Source: UBA11400 sp964473555
GTDB lineage: Bacteria; Bacteroidota; Rhodothermia; Balneolales; HLUCCA01
Assembly (NCBI GenBank): GCA_964473555.1
Contig: CAYYPL010000007.1
Coordinates: forward strand, 62,001 to 126,000
Length of the DNA stretch: 64,000 nucleotides
Reading direction: 5' to 3'
The translations under genes and the position numbers were made by a program. The notes beneath the pieces were generated by a model, which was not told where the DNA came from, ran no database searches, and saw only the letters and a program-made list of their open reading frames with translations. Shown piece by piece: positions 9,113-17,240 of the stretch. Position 1 is the stretch's first letter. Every line of letters begins with the position of its first letter.

Positions 9113-9342
9113 GTTGTTGTACTTCAAGAAAACAACGCAAAATAAATTTAAATTTTACCTAGCAATCACTCGGTTTTTTATTACTTTGTACTCAGTGGAT
9201 ATATCACAGTGGATACGTTTTAAATCAGAACTATTGTCGTTGCAACAAGGAAACGCCGACAGTAATTCATATATTTGTCTTCAGAACTCTTGACATCTCG
9301 GTCACGATTTCGACAAGGCGAACATTAATCTCGTTCAGGTCG

Positions 9343-9921
9343 ATGGGTGAACTAACAAAAGACGAATTTAAAAAGCAGGTTGATTTTGAAAGGGAAATGC
9401 TCCCTCACCTCGATGCGTTGTACAACTTCGCTATTCGATTAACCACAGACCCAATCGATGCTGAAGATCTGGTACAGGATACTATCGTAAAAGCATTCAG
9501 GTTTTTTTCTTCTTATGAAAAAGGCACTAATGCCAAAGCATGGTTGTTCAGGATTCTGAAAAACTCCTACATCAATAACTATCGCAAGAAATCTAAACAA
9601 CCCCAACAAGTTGATTACGACGAGGTATCAACCTATTACGAGACTGTACGGAGTGAACAGTCTGACACTACAGACATGGAAGACATCATGTATCGGGGTA
9701 TGCTTGATGATCAAATAACAAAGGCGTTGCAACGATTACCGGAAGATTTCAGAACTGTGGTTCTTTTGTGCGATGTGGAGGGATTCACGTATGAAGAAAT
9801 CGCTAATATGCTGGATGTTCCAATAGGAACCATACGTTCTCGTCTACACCGAGGCAGGAACCTTCTCCGGGTTGAACTTGAAGAATACGCTGACAAGCGC
9901 GGCTACGGAAAAGAGGAATAG
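9343..9921 (+). CDS. ECF-type sigma-70 family RNA polymerase sigma factor
   Basis: The 192-residue protein has the two-domain extracytoplasmic-function sigma layout. Sigma-2 spans about residues 15-85, including DAEDLVQDTIVKAFRFFSSYEKG (core polymerase binding) and AWLFRILKNSYINNYRK (-10 recognition). Sigma-4 spans about 125-180, with LPEDFRTVVLLCDVEGFTYEEIANML and PIGTIRSRLHRGRNLL as the helix-turn-helix. In many Bacteroidota relatives such a gene is followed by a zinc-binding anti-sigma factor. Here the next gene is on the opposite strand only 19 bp away, so no partner anti-sigma is adjacent. The 230 bp upstream (9113-9342) is A/T-rich with no clear gene. Confidence 0.92.
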   Translation: MGELTKDEFKKQVDFEREMLPHLDALYNFAIRLTTDPIDAEDLVQDTIVKAFRFFSSYEKGTNAKAWLFRILKNSYINNYRKKSKQPQQVDYDEVSTYYETVRSEQSDTTDMEDIMYRGMLDDQITKALQRLPEDFRTVVLLCDVEGFTYEEIANMLDVPIGTIRSRLHRGRNLLRVELEEYADKRGYGKEE

Positions 9922-9940
9922 TACAGTTTTATCCTTGTGT

Positions 9941-10672
9941 TCAGGTAAACGTAACAAGGATTACATCATAGATGCTGTGTGTCCATGCTGCAATACCAAA
10001 TCCGCGGTAAATCAACAACCCATTCAGCGCCAGCCCGAAGAGGAACCGAAAGAGGAACGACGAAAGTGTAAACATGTCGCCGTAGGAACCGAAATAGTGG
10101 ACAGAGCTGAACAGCAGTGCGGCCAATATCATAGCCGATGCGTGTTTCCATCCTTTTTGGAATCCCATCCACCCAAACAGAACCAGAAGACCGTTTACCA
10201 GTAACACCCTGAAGATCAATTCTTCATAGAGTCCGGCACCAATGGATAGGGCAAATTGTTGAAATTTGGACAAACTGGCGATTCCAGAGTTTGCATCCAT
10301 AGTGAATACCAAACCCAGGAACCCGGAAATAAGCATAGCAATAATGATTGCATAGGCGGTACTTTCAAAAATCATATACAGAAAAAACCGTCCTCGAACC
10401 CGCACCGGATTTTTACGGTCTTTAAAATAAACGTACAACCCCATTATCAACACCAAAGCAACGGTAAACTTTAGCGTGTCGAAACCAATACTGGCAAACA
10501 CCCATTTTATCCATATATCTGTAGAAAGTCGGACGAATCCGTCTGCATCGGGCTGGCTTATCAGTATGAGTATCTCATAGAGGATCAGTAGAGGAAGCGC
10601 AATTAAATAGCTGTAGGTCAGAGATTTAGTCTGACTAAAGTAAGGAGATAGCGCTCTTCCGACCTGATTCAT
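9941..10672 (-). CDS. CPBP family intramembrane metalloprotease
   Basis: The 243-residue polytopic membrane protein has about six transmembrane helices. The CPBP (CAAX prenyl protease 2/bacteriocin-processing) motifs are visible: EELIFRVLLV, the EExxxR motif with its catalytic Glu residues and Arg, and a second motif with a conserved His in SSVHYFGSYG. A third histidine lies in AWTHSIYD near the C-terminus. The family cleaves or immobilises substrates inside the membrane. The substrate is unknown here. It is encoded just downstream, on the same strand, of the LysM/RlpA gene (5 bp between them), so the two probably share a message. Confidence 0.85.
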   Translation of the reverse strand: MNQVGRALSPYFSQTKSLTYSYLIALPLLILYEILILISQPDADGFVRLSTDIWIKWVFASIGFDTLKFTVALVLIMGLYVYFKDRKNPVRVRGRFFLYMIFESTAYAIIIAMLISGFLGLVFTMDANSGIASLSKFQQFALSIGAGLYEELIFRVLLVNGLLVLFGWMGFQKGWKHASAMILAALLFSSVHYFGSYGDMFTLSSFLFRFLFGLALNGLLIYRGFGIAAWTHSIYDVILVTFT

Positions 10673-10677
10673 GGTAG

Positions 10678-11982
10678 TTAATTTTTGATAGTGGCGCGAT
10701 TATCGGCTGAAAGTGAGAATCCGAGTTTGTCAAAAGCGGCATGGGATAATTTAATACCGGATTCGGTTGTTCTGTCGTTGATCAAAACAAATATTCCATA
10801 TCCGGTTGCTTCATTCTGAATATGTACAATTGAACCTAGTGGTAGGCGGGAGTGTGCCGCGGTATAAGACAAAGGATTATAGAGATCACCGTTTGAGGTG
10901 GATCGTCCACGATCGATGTCGTTGTAACGTGTGGCCTTTTCAAGGAGAGCCGAGTTCGTTTCGGTGAGGGTAGTTGAGGTACCTGAATGTTGTGAAATGC
11001 CTAAACGATATGGATTTTTGAAGATGGAAGTAGGTGGGAGTAAAACAGTTATTGTGAATCCGGGTTGAAGGTTGTGGATATCGATATCTGGATTCAGCGA
11101 TTGTAACTCTGCTTCGGTCATTTGGTATCGTGTCAGAAGGTCGTTGAGGCGTTCGTTATTTCGGATTTGGTGTGCTATGAAGCGTCCTTGAGCGGATGAT
11201 TCGGTTGTGGCGGTAGCAACGGATGGTAATCCACGTGGTTTTCTGACCATTAGAACTTGTCCAACGGTTAATCGATCGCTTTGAAGTTGATTTAGTAAGC
11301 GGATTTCTTCCAGGGAGATGCCGTTGATGGTGGCTATTTGGATGAGTGTGTCACCATTCTTTACAACGTGATAAGCTGATCCGTATTCCTGAACGATAAT
11401 GCCATTTTGGGTCTGAATTTGAGCGTCGACGGATTCAATGGATGTTTGAGATGGTGTATTTGCAGCCGGTTGTGGTTGCGAAGTAGCTGCTTCTGTACGG
11501 GTTTCTACGCTGACATTACGCCCATTGCTGTAAATGGTTAGAATCTGTCCGACTTCCAGGAGATTGGAGTTCAGGTTATTCCATGAGCGGATGTTGTTAA
11601 CAGTGACGCCGTAACGGCGGGACAAACTAAAGAGTGTTTCTCCCGCCCTAACCTGGTGTTTGATGGAACTGGAGTTATCTGTAGTTGATGGAGGTTGTTG
11701 GGGAGCAGGTGTTGGGGTTTGGGTGGCAGGGGCCTGACCCGAAGGTGAAACAAGGAGTCGTTGTCCGATGTTGATCTGGTTACCACTCAGGTTATTCCAT
11801 TCCCGAAGTTGGTTAACGGTGATGTTGTATTGGCGGGAGATGCTGAACAGGGTTTCGCCTTGACGAACGATGTGACTTTGTCGGTCGCTTTGCGCGTCGA
11901 CAGAAAGGGGTATGGCAAGGGTAAAGGCCAGTATCAGGCTCAGGAGTGTGGTTCGGATGGGTTTGAGTAGGGAGATAAACAT
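10678..11982 (-). CDS. Secreted protein with four LysM repeats and RlpA-like domain
   Basis: The 434-residue envelope protein has a signal peptide (hydrophobic residues about 10-28, ending SVDAQS), which has no lipobox cysteine. LysM repeats lie at about residues 36-80, 108-152 and 204-248; each starts with a variant of 'H.VR.GETLFSISR.Y.V' and ends with 'L.VGQ.L.V'. A fourth, more diverged copy is at about 270-314 (HQIRNNERLNDLLTRYQM). The C-terminus is a double-psi beta-barrel of the RlpA type (ATRYND, SYTAAHSRLPLGSIVHI, INDRT). RlpA proteins are septal peptidoglycan hydrolases or binders. The first three repeats should bind glycan strands. Linkers are Pro/Gln/Thr-rich. Confidence 0.85.
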   Translation of the reverse strand: MFISLLKPIRTTLLSLILAFTLAIPLSVDAQSDRQSHIVRQGETLFSISRQYNITVNQLREWNNLSGNQINIGQRLLVSPSGQAPATQTPTPAPQQPPSTTDNSSSIKHQVRAGETLFSLSRRYGVTVNNIRSWNNLNSNLLEVGQILTIYSNGRNVSVETRTEAATSQPQPAANTPSQTSIESVDAQIQTQNGIIVQEYGSAYHVVKNGDTLIQIATINGISLEEIRLLNQLQSDRLTVGQVLMVRKPRGLPSVATATTESSAQGRFIAHQIRNNERLNDLLTRYQMTEAELQSLNPDIDIHNLQPGFTITVLLPPTSIFKNPYRLGISQHSGTSTTLTETNSALLEKATRYNDIDRGRSTSNGDLYNPLSYTAAHSRLPLGSIVHIQNEATGYGIFVLINDRTTESGIKLSHAAFDKLGFSLSADNRATIKN

Positions 11983-11993
11983 GCTAATTTGTA

Positions 11994-12311
11994 TTAAAAA
12001 TCGAGTTCCATCAGGGCTTGTCGAAGCTCGGAAGCTGCATGGGTGTCGTTTGCACGGGTCGCTACCTGAATGCCCTCCTCAAATACGTTGCGGGCAAGGT
12101 CTTTATCACCCGACAGGGAGTAAATCATGCCTAAATGGTAATAGGTTCCAACATACTCTGGATCACTCGCGATCAAATCAAGGTACGTTTGTTTAGCCTC
12201 CGATGTTTCTCCAGCTTTGTTGTATTCCATTGCTAATGCAAACCGTGTGAAACTGTCTTTGGGATCTTTTTCCAAAAAACGTTTGAGTAGTTGAATCGTC
12301 TGGTTACTCAT
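11994..12311 (-). CDS. Small TPR-repeat protein
   Basis: The 105-residue soluble protein is made of about two and a half tetratricopeptide repeats. Residues about 17-50 and 51-84 show the TPR pattern (for example FALAMEYNKAGETSEAKQTYLDLIASDP and YYHLGMIYSLSGDKDLARNVFEEGI), with conserved small and aromatic residues at packing positions. There is no signal peptide or catalytic domain. Such short TPR proteins act as protein-protein adaptors, and no partner is evident. The stop is 11 bp upstream of the LysM/RlpA start and the start is 35 bp from aroC, so it sits in the same minus-strand gene row. Confidence 0.75.
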   Translation of the reverse strand: MSNQTIQLLKRFLEKDPKDSFTRFALAMEYNKAGETSEAKQTYLDLIASDPEYVGTYYHLGMIYSLSGDKDLARNVFEEGIQVATRANDTHAASELRQALMELDF

Positions 12312-12346
12312 GCTCTGTACAAGGAATTAACGTCGTATCGTTGGAT

Positions 12347-13531
12347 TTATGATAGTTGAGGGGAGTATCGTTCCAATATTTCCTCAAGTGAGTCCCCTCC
12401 GAACTTTTCCAGGAATGCATTGGCAATGACAGGTGCGACCACGTTTTCAATGACTACAACAGCTCTTGGAAGGGCACAAACATCTGAGCGTTCGTAGCGA
12501 GTATCGACCACCTTTTTACTGACAATATCAACGGTATCGATTGGATGGAGCATCGTTGGTATAGGTTTCATCACACCGCGAATAATGATTGGCATTCCGT
12601 TCGACATACCGCCTTCGATACCACCAGCGCGGTTGGTACGTCGTTTGAACGTATCGTTCTTGTAACTGATTTCGTCGTGTACCTCAGACCCCGGGAGCGC
12701 ACCTGATTCGAAACCAAGTCCAATCTCCACGCCTTTCATGGCTTGGGTCCCCAAGATTACGTGTGCGAGCTGCCCATCAAGCTTACGATCCCAATGCACG
12801 TAGCTTCCCAAACCAGCCGGAACACCAGTCACTACGATTTCATAAACTCCGCCTAACGAATTGCCTTCTTTTCTGCGTTTTTTTATTTCATCGACCATTG
12901 CCTCGGACAAGCCTGCATCGAGGCAACGAACTTCAGATTCGTCCGCTTTTTGGTATAGTGTTTCTGCACCTGATTCTGTCAAGGGATCTGCCAGTTTTCT
13001 GGAGGTATCCCAGTTTTCGTAACCAACACTTCCGATTCGGAGTACGTGTCCACCGATTTCTATCCCAACTTCCTTCAAAAATTTTCGGGCTATTGCCCCA
13101 CAGGCTACACGCATGCCAGTCTCACGGGCACTTGACCGCTCTATGACGGGTCTGATATCATCAAATCTATATTTTTGTGTACCAACAAGATCAGCGTGTC
13201 CTGGTCGCGGAATGGTTATCTTTTCCACGCCTTCTCCATCGCCTTCTACCGACATCACTACAGGCCAGTTTGCTGCATCTTTGTGAAAGGCCCGATTTTC
13301 GAGAGACATGGCAATGGGTCCACCCGACGTTTTACCAAAACGTACACCGGATAAAAACTTTGGTACATCTTTTTCGAAAGCCATACGCCCACCTCGACCG
13401 TATCCCTCCTGCCGGCGGGCCAACTGGAGAGCTACATCTTCTACCCCTAATGGGATCCCGGCAGGCATACCTTCAAGAATACCAGTAAGCTCCGGACCGT
13501 GTGATTCTCCGGAAGTCAAATATCGAATCAT
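12347..13531 (-). CDS. aroC: Chorismate synthase
   Basis: AroC converts 5-enolpyruvylshikimate-3-phosphate to chorismate using reduced FMN, the last common step of aromatic amino-acid, folate and quinone synthesis. The 394-residue protein begins with the family signature (RYLTSGESHGPELTGILEGMPAG, about residues 3-25). It also has RPGHADLVG and RSSARETGMRVACGAIA (the second signature). Near the C-terminus it has NRAGGIEGGMSNG and the third-signature region RSDVCALPRAVVVIENVVA. Length and order of motifs are normal. It is transcribed away from porQ's 3' end, in line with the minus-strand row ending in the CPBP gene. Confidence 0.97.
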   Translation of the reverse strand: MIRYLTSGESHGPELTGILEGMPAGIPLGVEDVALQLARRQEGYGRGGRMAFEKDVPKFLSGVRFGKTSGGPIAMSLENRAFHKDAANWPVVMSVEGDGEGVEKITIPRPGHADLVGTQKYRFDDIRPVIERSSARETGMRVACGAIARKFLKEVGIEIGGHVLRIGSVGYENWDTSRKLADPLTESGAETLYQKADESEVRCLDAGLSEAMVDEIKKRRKEGNSLGGVYEIVVTGVPAGLGSYVHWDRKLDGQLAHVILGTQAMKGVEIGLGFESGALPGSEVHDEISYKNDTFKRRTNRAGGIEGGMSNGMPIIIRGVMKPIPTMLHPIDTVDIVSKKVVDTRYERSDVCALPRAVVVIENVVAPVIANAFLEKFGGDSLEEILERYSPQLS

Positions 13532-13549
13532 GCTTATCCTCTTATTTTT

Positions 13550-14527
13550 TCAAATTCTTGTGATCATCCCTAGCTGAAACATACTACCCATAACACTATA
13601 CGAGTTTCTGCCAAACTCGACATCTACCCCTTTATATTTTATAGCTATACCGAAACCGAAACCTACCAGTTCTAATCGTTGTCCTGTCTTTAGTTCTTCA
13701 TGAGTTAAATGATTATATCCCAATCTGGCACGAAAGCTTTCAGAGAATATAAAATCTCCACCGATAGCCATATGTCTGGCCAGATTTGAAAAAAATCCGG
13801 GATCTGTAACATCGTTTAAGGTCCTCAGATTCCAATTGTGTAGCTGGTGGGCGGTAATGGTCAAACGTAGTGGCAAGTATTGGAGTTTTCTGGTCACACC
13901 AATTCTCAGATCAAATGGAAGTTCTTCTCTGGTACCATTAAAGCTGGATAATTGTGTTCCGAGGTTCAAGAAAGAGATTCCCACTGAATAATCAGATTCT
14001 GAGTCAGTATATAAAACACCTCCAGAAAAGGTGATACCTGAAGCCTGAAAGGAGTCATAAGAGCTGTAAATGAAATCTGCAGCAACTCCGAACTGGAACA
14101 ACTCTTCGAAATTACGGGCGAGAGCCAGTTTAACAGCAACATCTGATGCATGGAAACTGCCGCGATCGATGCCGAATTCATCAATTCTATCTATCTGACC
14201 ATAGTTTATGTAACGAAGTCCGATTCCAATGGTACCAAGCGGTTTGAACGAATATGCTGAGCTAATAAATCCGAAATGAGCATCGGAGAGATATCGACTG
14301 AAAGAAGCGGCAAGATATCGTGATGATTCAGGAGTAAGTGACGCCGGATTGGCATGCATTTGTGCAGGGGACCCTGTTGTTAATGAAACCGGAACTTCAC
14401 CTAAAGCTGCACTAAAGGGCGATGCGGGGATATTCAAGAACCTCCAGGTTGCTTTTGGACCATACTGAGCCACTGCATCGTTGAAGCTTGTAAACAGTAT
14501 AAGTATGGCCAGTACGGATGATTTCAC
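13550..14527 (-). CDS. porQ: Type IX secretion system protein PorQ-like
   Basis: The 325-residue protein has a signal peptide (about 1-20, ending in AVAQYG) followed by outer-membrane beta-strands. The start of the mature region (ATWRFLNIPASPFSAALG) and the stretch with DAHFGFISSAYSFKPLG match PorQ, the type IX secretion component. PorQ assists PorZ and the attachment complex in placing cargo on the cell surface. The protein ends in Ile after alternating hydrophobic residues, as outer-membrane barrels do. T9SS is specific to the Bacteroidota/Balneolota lineage, and this gene agrees with the T9SS sorting domain found at 46995. The rest of the apparatus is not in this window. Confidence 0.8.
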   Translation of the reverse strand: MKSSVLAILILFTSFNDAVAQYGPKATWRFLNIPASPFSAALGEVPVSLTTGSPAQMHANPASLTPESSRYLAASFSRYLSDAHFGFISSAYSFKPLGTIGIGLRYINYGQIDRIDEFGIDRGSFHASDVAVKLALARNFEELFQFGVAADFIYSSYDSFQASGITFSGGVLYTDSESDYSVGISFLNLGTQLSSFNGTREELPFDLRIGVTRKLQYLPLRLTITAHQLHNWNLRTLNDVTDPGFFSNLARHMAIGGDFIFSESFRARLGYNHLTHEELKTGQRLELVGFGFGIAIKYKGVDVEFGRNSYSVMGSMFQLGMITRI

Positions 14528-14649
14528 AGAAGCGACGTTAGGATTGTCCTAAGAATAGAGGTAAATTTGCATCTAAAAATATAGGGAAAAATACAGTAGG
14601 AAAAACCCAATCTTGGCTCGCTGGTAACCTTCTGTGATACTTCTAACCC

Positions 14650-15387
14650 ATGCGATTATTTGTTGAAATAGGCAGTTATAGTCGGCTTCTTTATGAAGCC
14701 ATACGATCTTCAACAGAGTTCAAGACGTATCGTGAGAATCTGTTCGCAGAAATGGTAAAGACGGGCTATGATTCACTTGGTATTGTTTCGCTTGCCGGGC
14801 TATTCACGGGGGCAGTATTAACCATACAGACATCCTATCAGTTTACATCAGCCCTCATTCCACGGTCAACTATCGGGGCAATCACATCTCAATCCATGAT
14901 TATTGAGCTCGCAGCGGTTATTAGCGGGCTTGTTTTGGCCGGTCGTGTTGGAGCACGAATAGCAACCGAACTGGGTACCATGAGAGTAAGTGAACAGATT
15001 GACGCACTTGAATCGATGGGATTCAACTCTGTGACGTTTTTGGTGATGCCGCGAATAATCGCGGGTATAGTAATGTTCCCAATTATTTATTTAACTGCTG
15101 CTATTTGTGGCATCTTTGGTGGAATTCTTGCCGGGCTCATGACAAATGCGCTTACTACCTATGAATTCATGGAGGGTGCAAGACTCTACTTCTTTCCATG
15201 GGATGTAGCTTTTGGGATGATCAAGTCTTTTGTTTTTGGATTCGTAATCACTTCAATTTCCTGTTATAAAGGGTATTACGCAACGGGTGGTGCCGAAGGG
15301 GTTGGTTATGCTACGACCCGAGCCACTGTTTTGAGTTGCATCTACGTGCTACTATCCAGTTTTTTATTAGCCGCAATCCTGTTGTAG
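14650..15387 (+). CDS. mlaE: MlaE-type ABC transporter permease
   Basis: The 245-residue membrane protein has five or six hydrophobic segments. The MlaE-family (Pfam MlaE) core is visible: VGARIATELGTMRVSEQIDALESMG is the conserved EQIDAL loop that contacts the ATPase, and RIIAGIVMFPII follows it. The system moves phospholipids between the inner membrane and the outer membrane to keep the outer leaflet asymmetric. It begins an operon: the MlaF gene starts 3 bp after its stop and the MlaD gene follows. Fourth and fifth components (MlaC/MlaB) are not seen here. Confidence 0.93.
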   Translation: MRLFVEIGSYSRLLYEAIRSSTEFKTYRENLFAEMVKTGYDSLGIVSLAGLFTGAVLTIQTSYQFTSALIPRSTIGAITSQSMIIELAAVISGLVLAGRVGARIATELGTMRVSEQIDALESMGFNSVTFLVMPRIIAGIVMFPIIYLTAAICGIFGGILAGLMTNALTTYEFMEGARLYFFPWDVAFGMIKSFVFGFVITSISCYKGYYATGGAEGVGYATTRATVLSCIYVLLSSFLLAAILL

Positions 15388-15390
15388 ATC

Positions 15391-16125
15391 ATGATTGAAG
15401 TCAGAAATCTTACCAAGAGGTTTGGTCCTCATCTGATATGGGAGAATGTGAGTCTCACTATTCCAGACGGAGAAACTCTGGCTATTATTGGCAAATCGGG
15501 TTCCGGAAAATCAGTGCTTTTAAAGCATTTAAATGCATTGTTGACCCCCGATTCAGGAGAGGTATTGATTGATGGAAAAAATATATTTGATCTGTCGTAT
15601 GTAGATTTACGTCTGGTGAGGCAACAGTTTGGGGTACTTTTTCAGGGTGCTGCCCTGTTTGATTCCATTTCCGCTTTTGAAAACGTGGCCTTTCCACTCC
15701 GATACTTCACAAAAATGAAGGAAAACGAAATTCGGGACAGAGTCATGAGTTGTTTGGAAATGGTGAACCTGGCGAAGATTGGTAATAAATCGACCGCTGA
15801 TTTGTCAGGAGGAATGAAAAAACGAGTCGGACTCGCGCGCGCAATTGTACTTGAGCCGAATTATCTGTTGTATGATGAGCCAACTTCAGGTCTGGATCCC
15901 GAGACTTCAGACGAAATCAACGACCTCATCATCCACATGGCCAAAAATTTATCAATCACATCGGTTGTTATTTCCCATGATATGCATAGTGTGCTTAGAG
16001 TGGCGGAAAAGGCGGCTTTTATTGATGAGCAAAAACTTAGCTGGTATGGAACCATTGATGAGCTACGTGTATCCAATCACAAGCGTCTTATGGACTTCAC
16101 CCGAGCCAGTGAATATCAGATTTAA
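15391..16125 (+). CDS. mlaF: MlaF-type ABC transporter ATP-binding protein
   Basis: The 244-residue ATPase of the MlaE-partner family has Walker A IGKSGSGKSVLLKHL (about residues 34-48), a Q-loop in RLVRQQFGVLFQGAALFDS, the ABC signature LSGGMKKRVGLARAIV, Walker B LLYDEPTSGLDPETSD and the H-loop VISHDMHSV. The 'GALFDS' element after the Q-loop is typical of MlaF-like proteins. It couples ATP hydrolysis to lipid transport by the membrane pair it forms with the adjacent MlaE. It is translated directly after mlaE and 15 bp before mlaD. Confidence 0.95.
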   Translation: MIEVRNLTKRFGPHLIWENVSLTIPDGETLAIIGKSGSGKSVLLKHLNALLTPDSGEVLIDGKNIFDLSYVDLRLVRQQFGVLFQGAALFDSISAFENVAFPLRYFTKMKENEIRDRVMSCLEMVNLAKIGNKSTADLSGGMKKRVGLARAIVLEPNYLLYDEPTSGLDPETSDEINDLIIHMAKNLSITSVVISHDMHSVLRVAEKAAFIDEQKLSWYGTIDELRVSNHKRLMDFTRASEYQI

Positions 16126-16140
16126 CCAAAGAATAGAAAC

Positions 16141-17073
16141 ATGAAACTCACTAACGAACTAAAAATCGGTTTAACAGTAGTAACTGCTGTTCTGGTTGGA
16201 TTCATTGGATTCCGGATTATGAAAGATGTTCCCATATTTCGGCAGGGTAACATCATTTACACCACCTATGAGCGTGTGGATGGATTGTCTGTCGGAACTC
16301 CGGTAACTCTCCGAGGGATTAAAATAGGTTCGGTTCAAAGTCTGATCTTGCTTCCAACTGATAGTGTTCAGGTTTCATTGAACATCAATTTTTCGGATGG
16401 AGGCATACCGCAGGGGTCCGTTGCTTACATCAGATCGGTAGATCTGCTTGGAACCAAAGGGATTGAAATAGAGCGTGGATCCGGGACTGGACTCATTGGA
16501 CATCTGGACTTCATCACCGGAGTATATGATCAGGGTGTTATGGGAGAGCTGGCCGCTCAGGGGAGTCGGATATCAAAACATGTGAATTCTTCAACAGAGA
16601 ACCTGAGTGTTGTTCTCGAAGAAGTGAAGCTGCTGATGCAGCAAGGTGGTCGTGAGAATGTGAGTCAGACCTTGACTAATCTCAACTCTACTTCTACCCA
16701 GGTCGATGCCCTTATAAAAGAAGCGAATCTGGATCTTAAACAGAGTATTCAAAGTCTAAAAAACACCCTCGAGAACGTCGAAAAACTGACATCCGACGAG
16801 CAGGAAACGATCAAAAACATGCTTGCTAATCTGGAGGCATCCAGCAATGAACTCGAGAGTATATCAGTGAACCTGAACTCGATAACCGGGGATCTGGCCC
16901 AGATCATGCGCAAAATAAATGAAGGAGAGGGATCGTTAGGACTTATGGTAAACGATCCGAATCTGTATAACAATCTGGACTCATTGACTGCGAATATGAA
17001 CCAACTCATTGAGCAGTTGAACGAGAATCCACGCCATTACTTGCGACACTTGAAACTGGTTCGGATATTCTAG
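16141..17073 (+). CDS. mlaD: MlaD-like MCE-domain protein
   Basis: The 310-residue protein has an N-terminal transmembrane anchor (about 9-27) and one MCE domain (about residues 35-115) with YERVDGLSVGTPVTLRGIKIGSV, the canonical MCE core. A long C-terminal helical region of about 180 residues is rich in Asn, Leu and Glu and contains coiled coils. MlaD hexamers bind lipids in the periplasm and pass them through the MlaE/MlaF complex; the extended helices may form a longer channel, as in PqiB/YebT-like proteins, but that is inference. It is the third gene of the mlaEFD operon. About 170 bp of intergenic DNA separates it from the next gene. Confidence 0.9.
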   Translation: MKLTNELKIGLTVVTAVLVGFIGFRIMKDVPIFRQGNIIYTTYERVDGLSVGTPVTLRGIKIGSVQSLILLPTDSVQVSLNINFSDGGIPQGSVAYIRSVDLLGTKGIEIERGSGTGLIGHLDFITGVYDQGVMGELAAQGSRISKHVNSSTENLSVVLEEVKLLMQQGGRENVSQTLTNLNSTSTQVDALIKEANLDLKQSIQSLKNTLENVEKLTSDEQETIKNMLANLEASSNELESISVNLNSITGDLAQIMRKINEGEGSLGLMVNDPNLYNNLDSLTANMNQLIEQLNENPRHYLRHLKLVRIF

Positions 17074-17188
17074 GTCGGGTTTATAATCAGGAATATCGTA
17101 AAAAACGGTATCCAGGGTCACGTAAGCCGGCTATTCTTTTGAGTTTGGTCGAATTGCATCGTATATTACGCGGCTAAATCTGAATTAA

Positions 17189-17209
17189 ACATTGTTTGCA
17201 AGACAATGT
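17189..17209. promoter_or_regulatory. Inverted repeat upstream of PpiD-like gene
   Basis: A perfect 7-bp inverted repeat (ACATTGT at 17189-17195 and ACAATGT at 17203-17209) spaced by 7 bases ends 31 bp before the ppiD-like start. It is of a size and placement suited to a dimeric regulator or a 5'-leader hairpin. There is no U-tract. No regulator is identifiable. Confidence 0.35.
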
Positions 17210-17240
17210 CAATATGAATCAAATTGATAGGAATTCTTAA

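Noticed and set aside
9096..9293. 65-codon frame after lptD
   Set aside because: It starts inside the lptD 3' end, has no ribosome site and is A/T-driven; no recognisable product.
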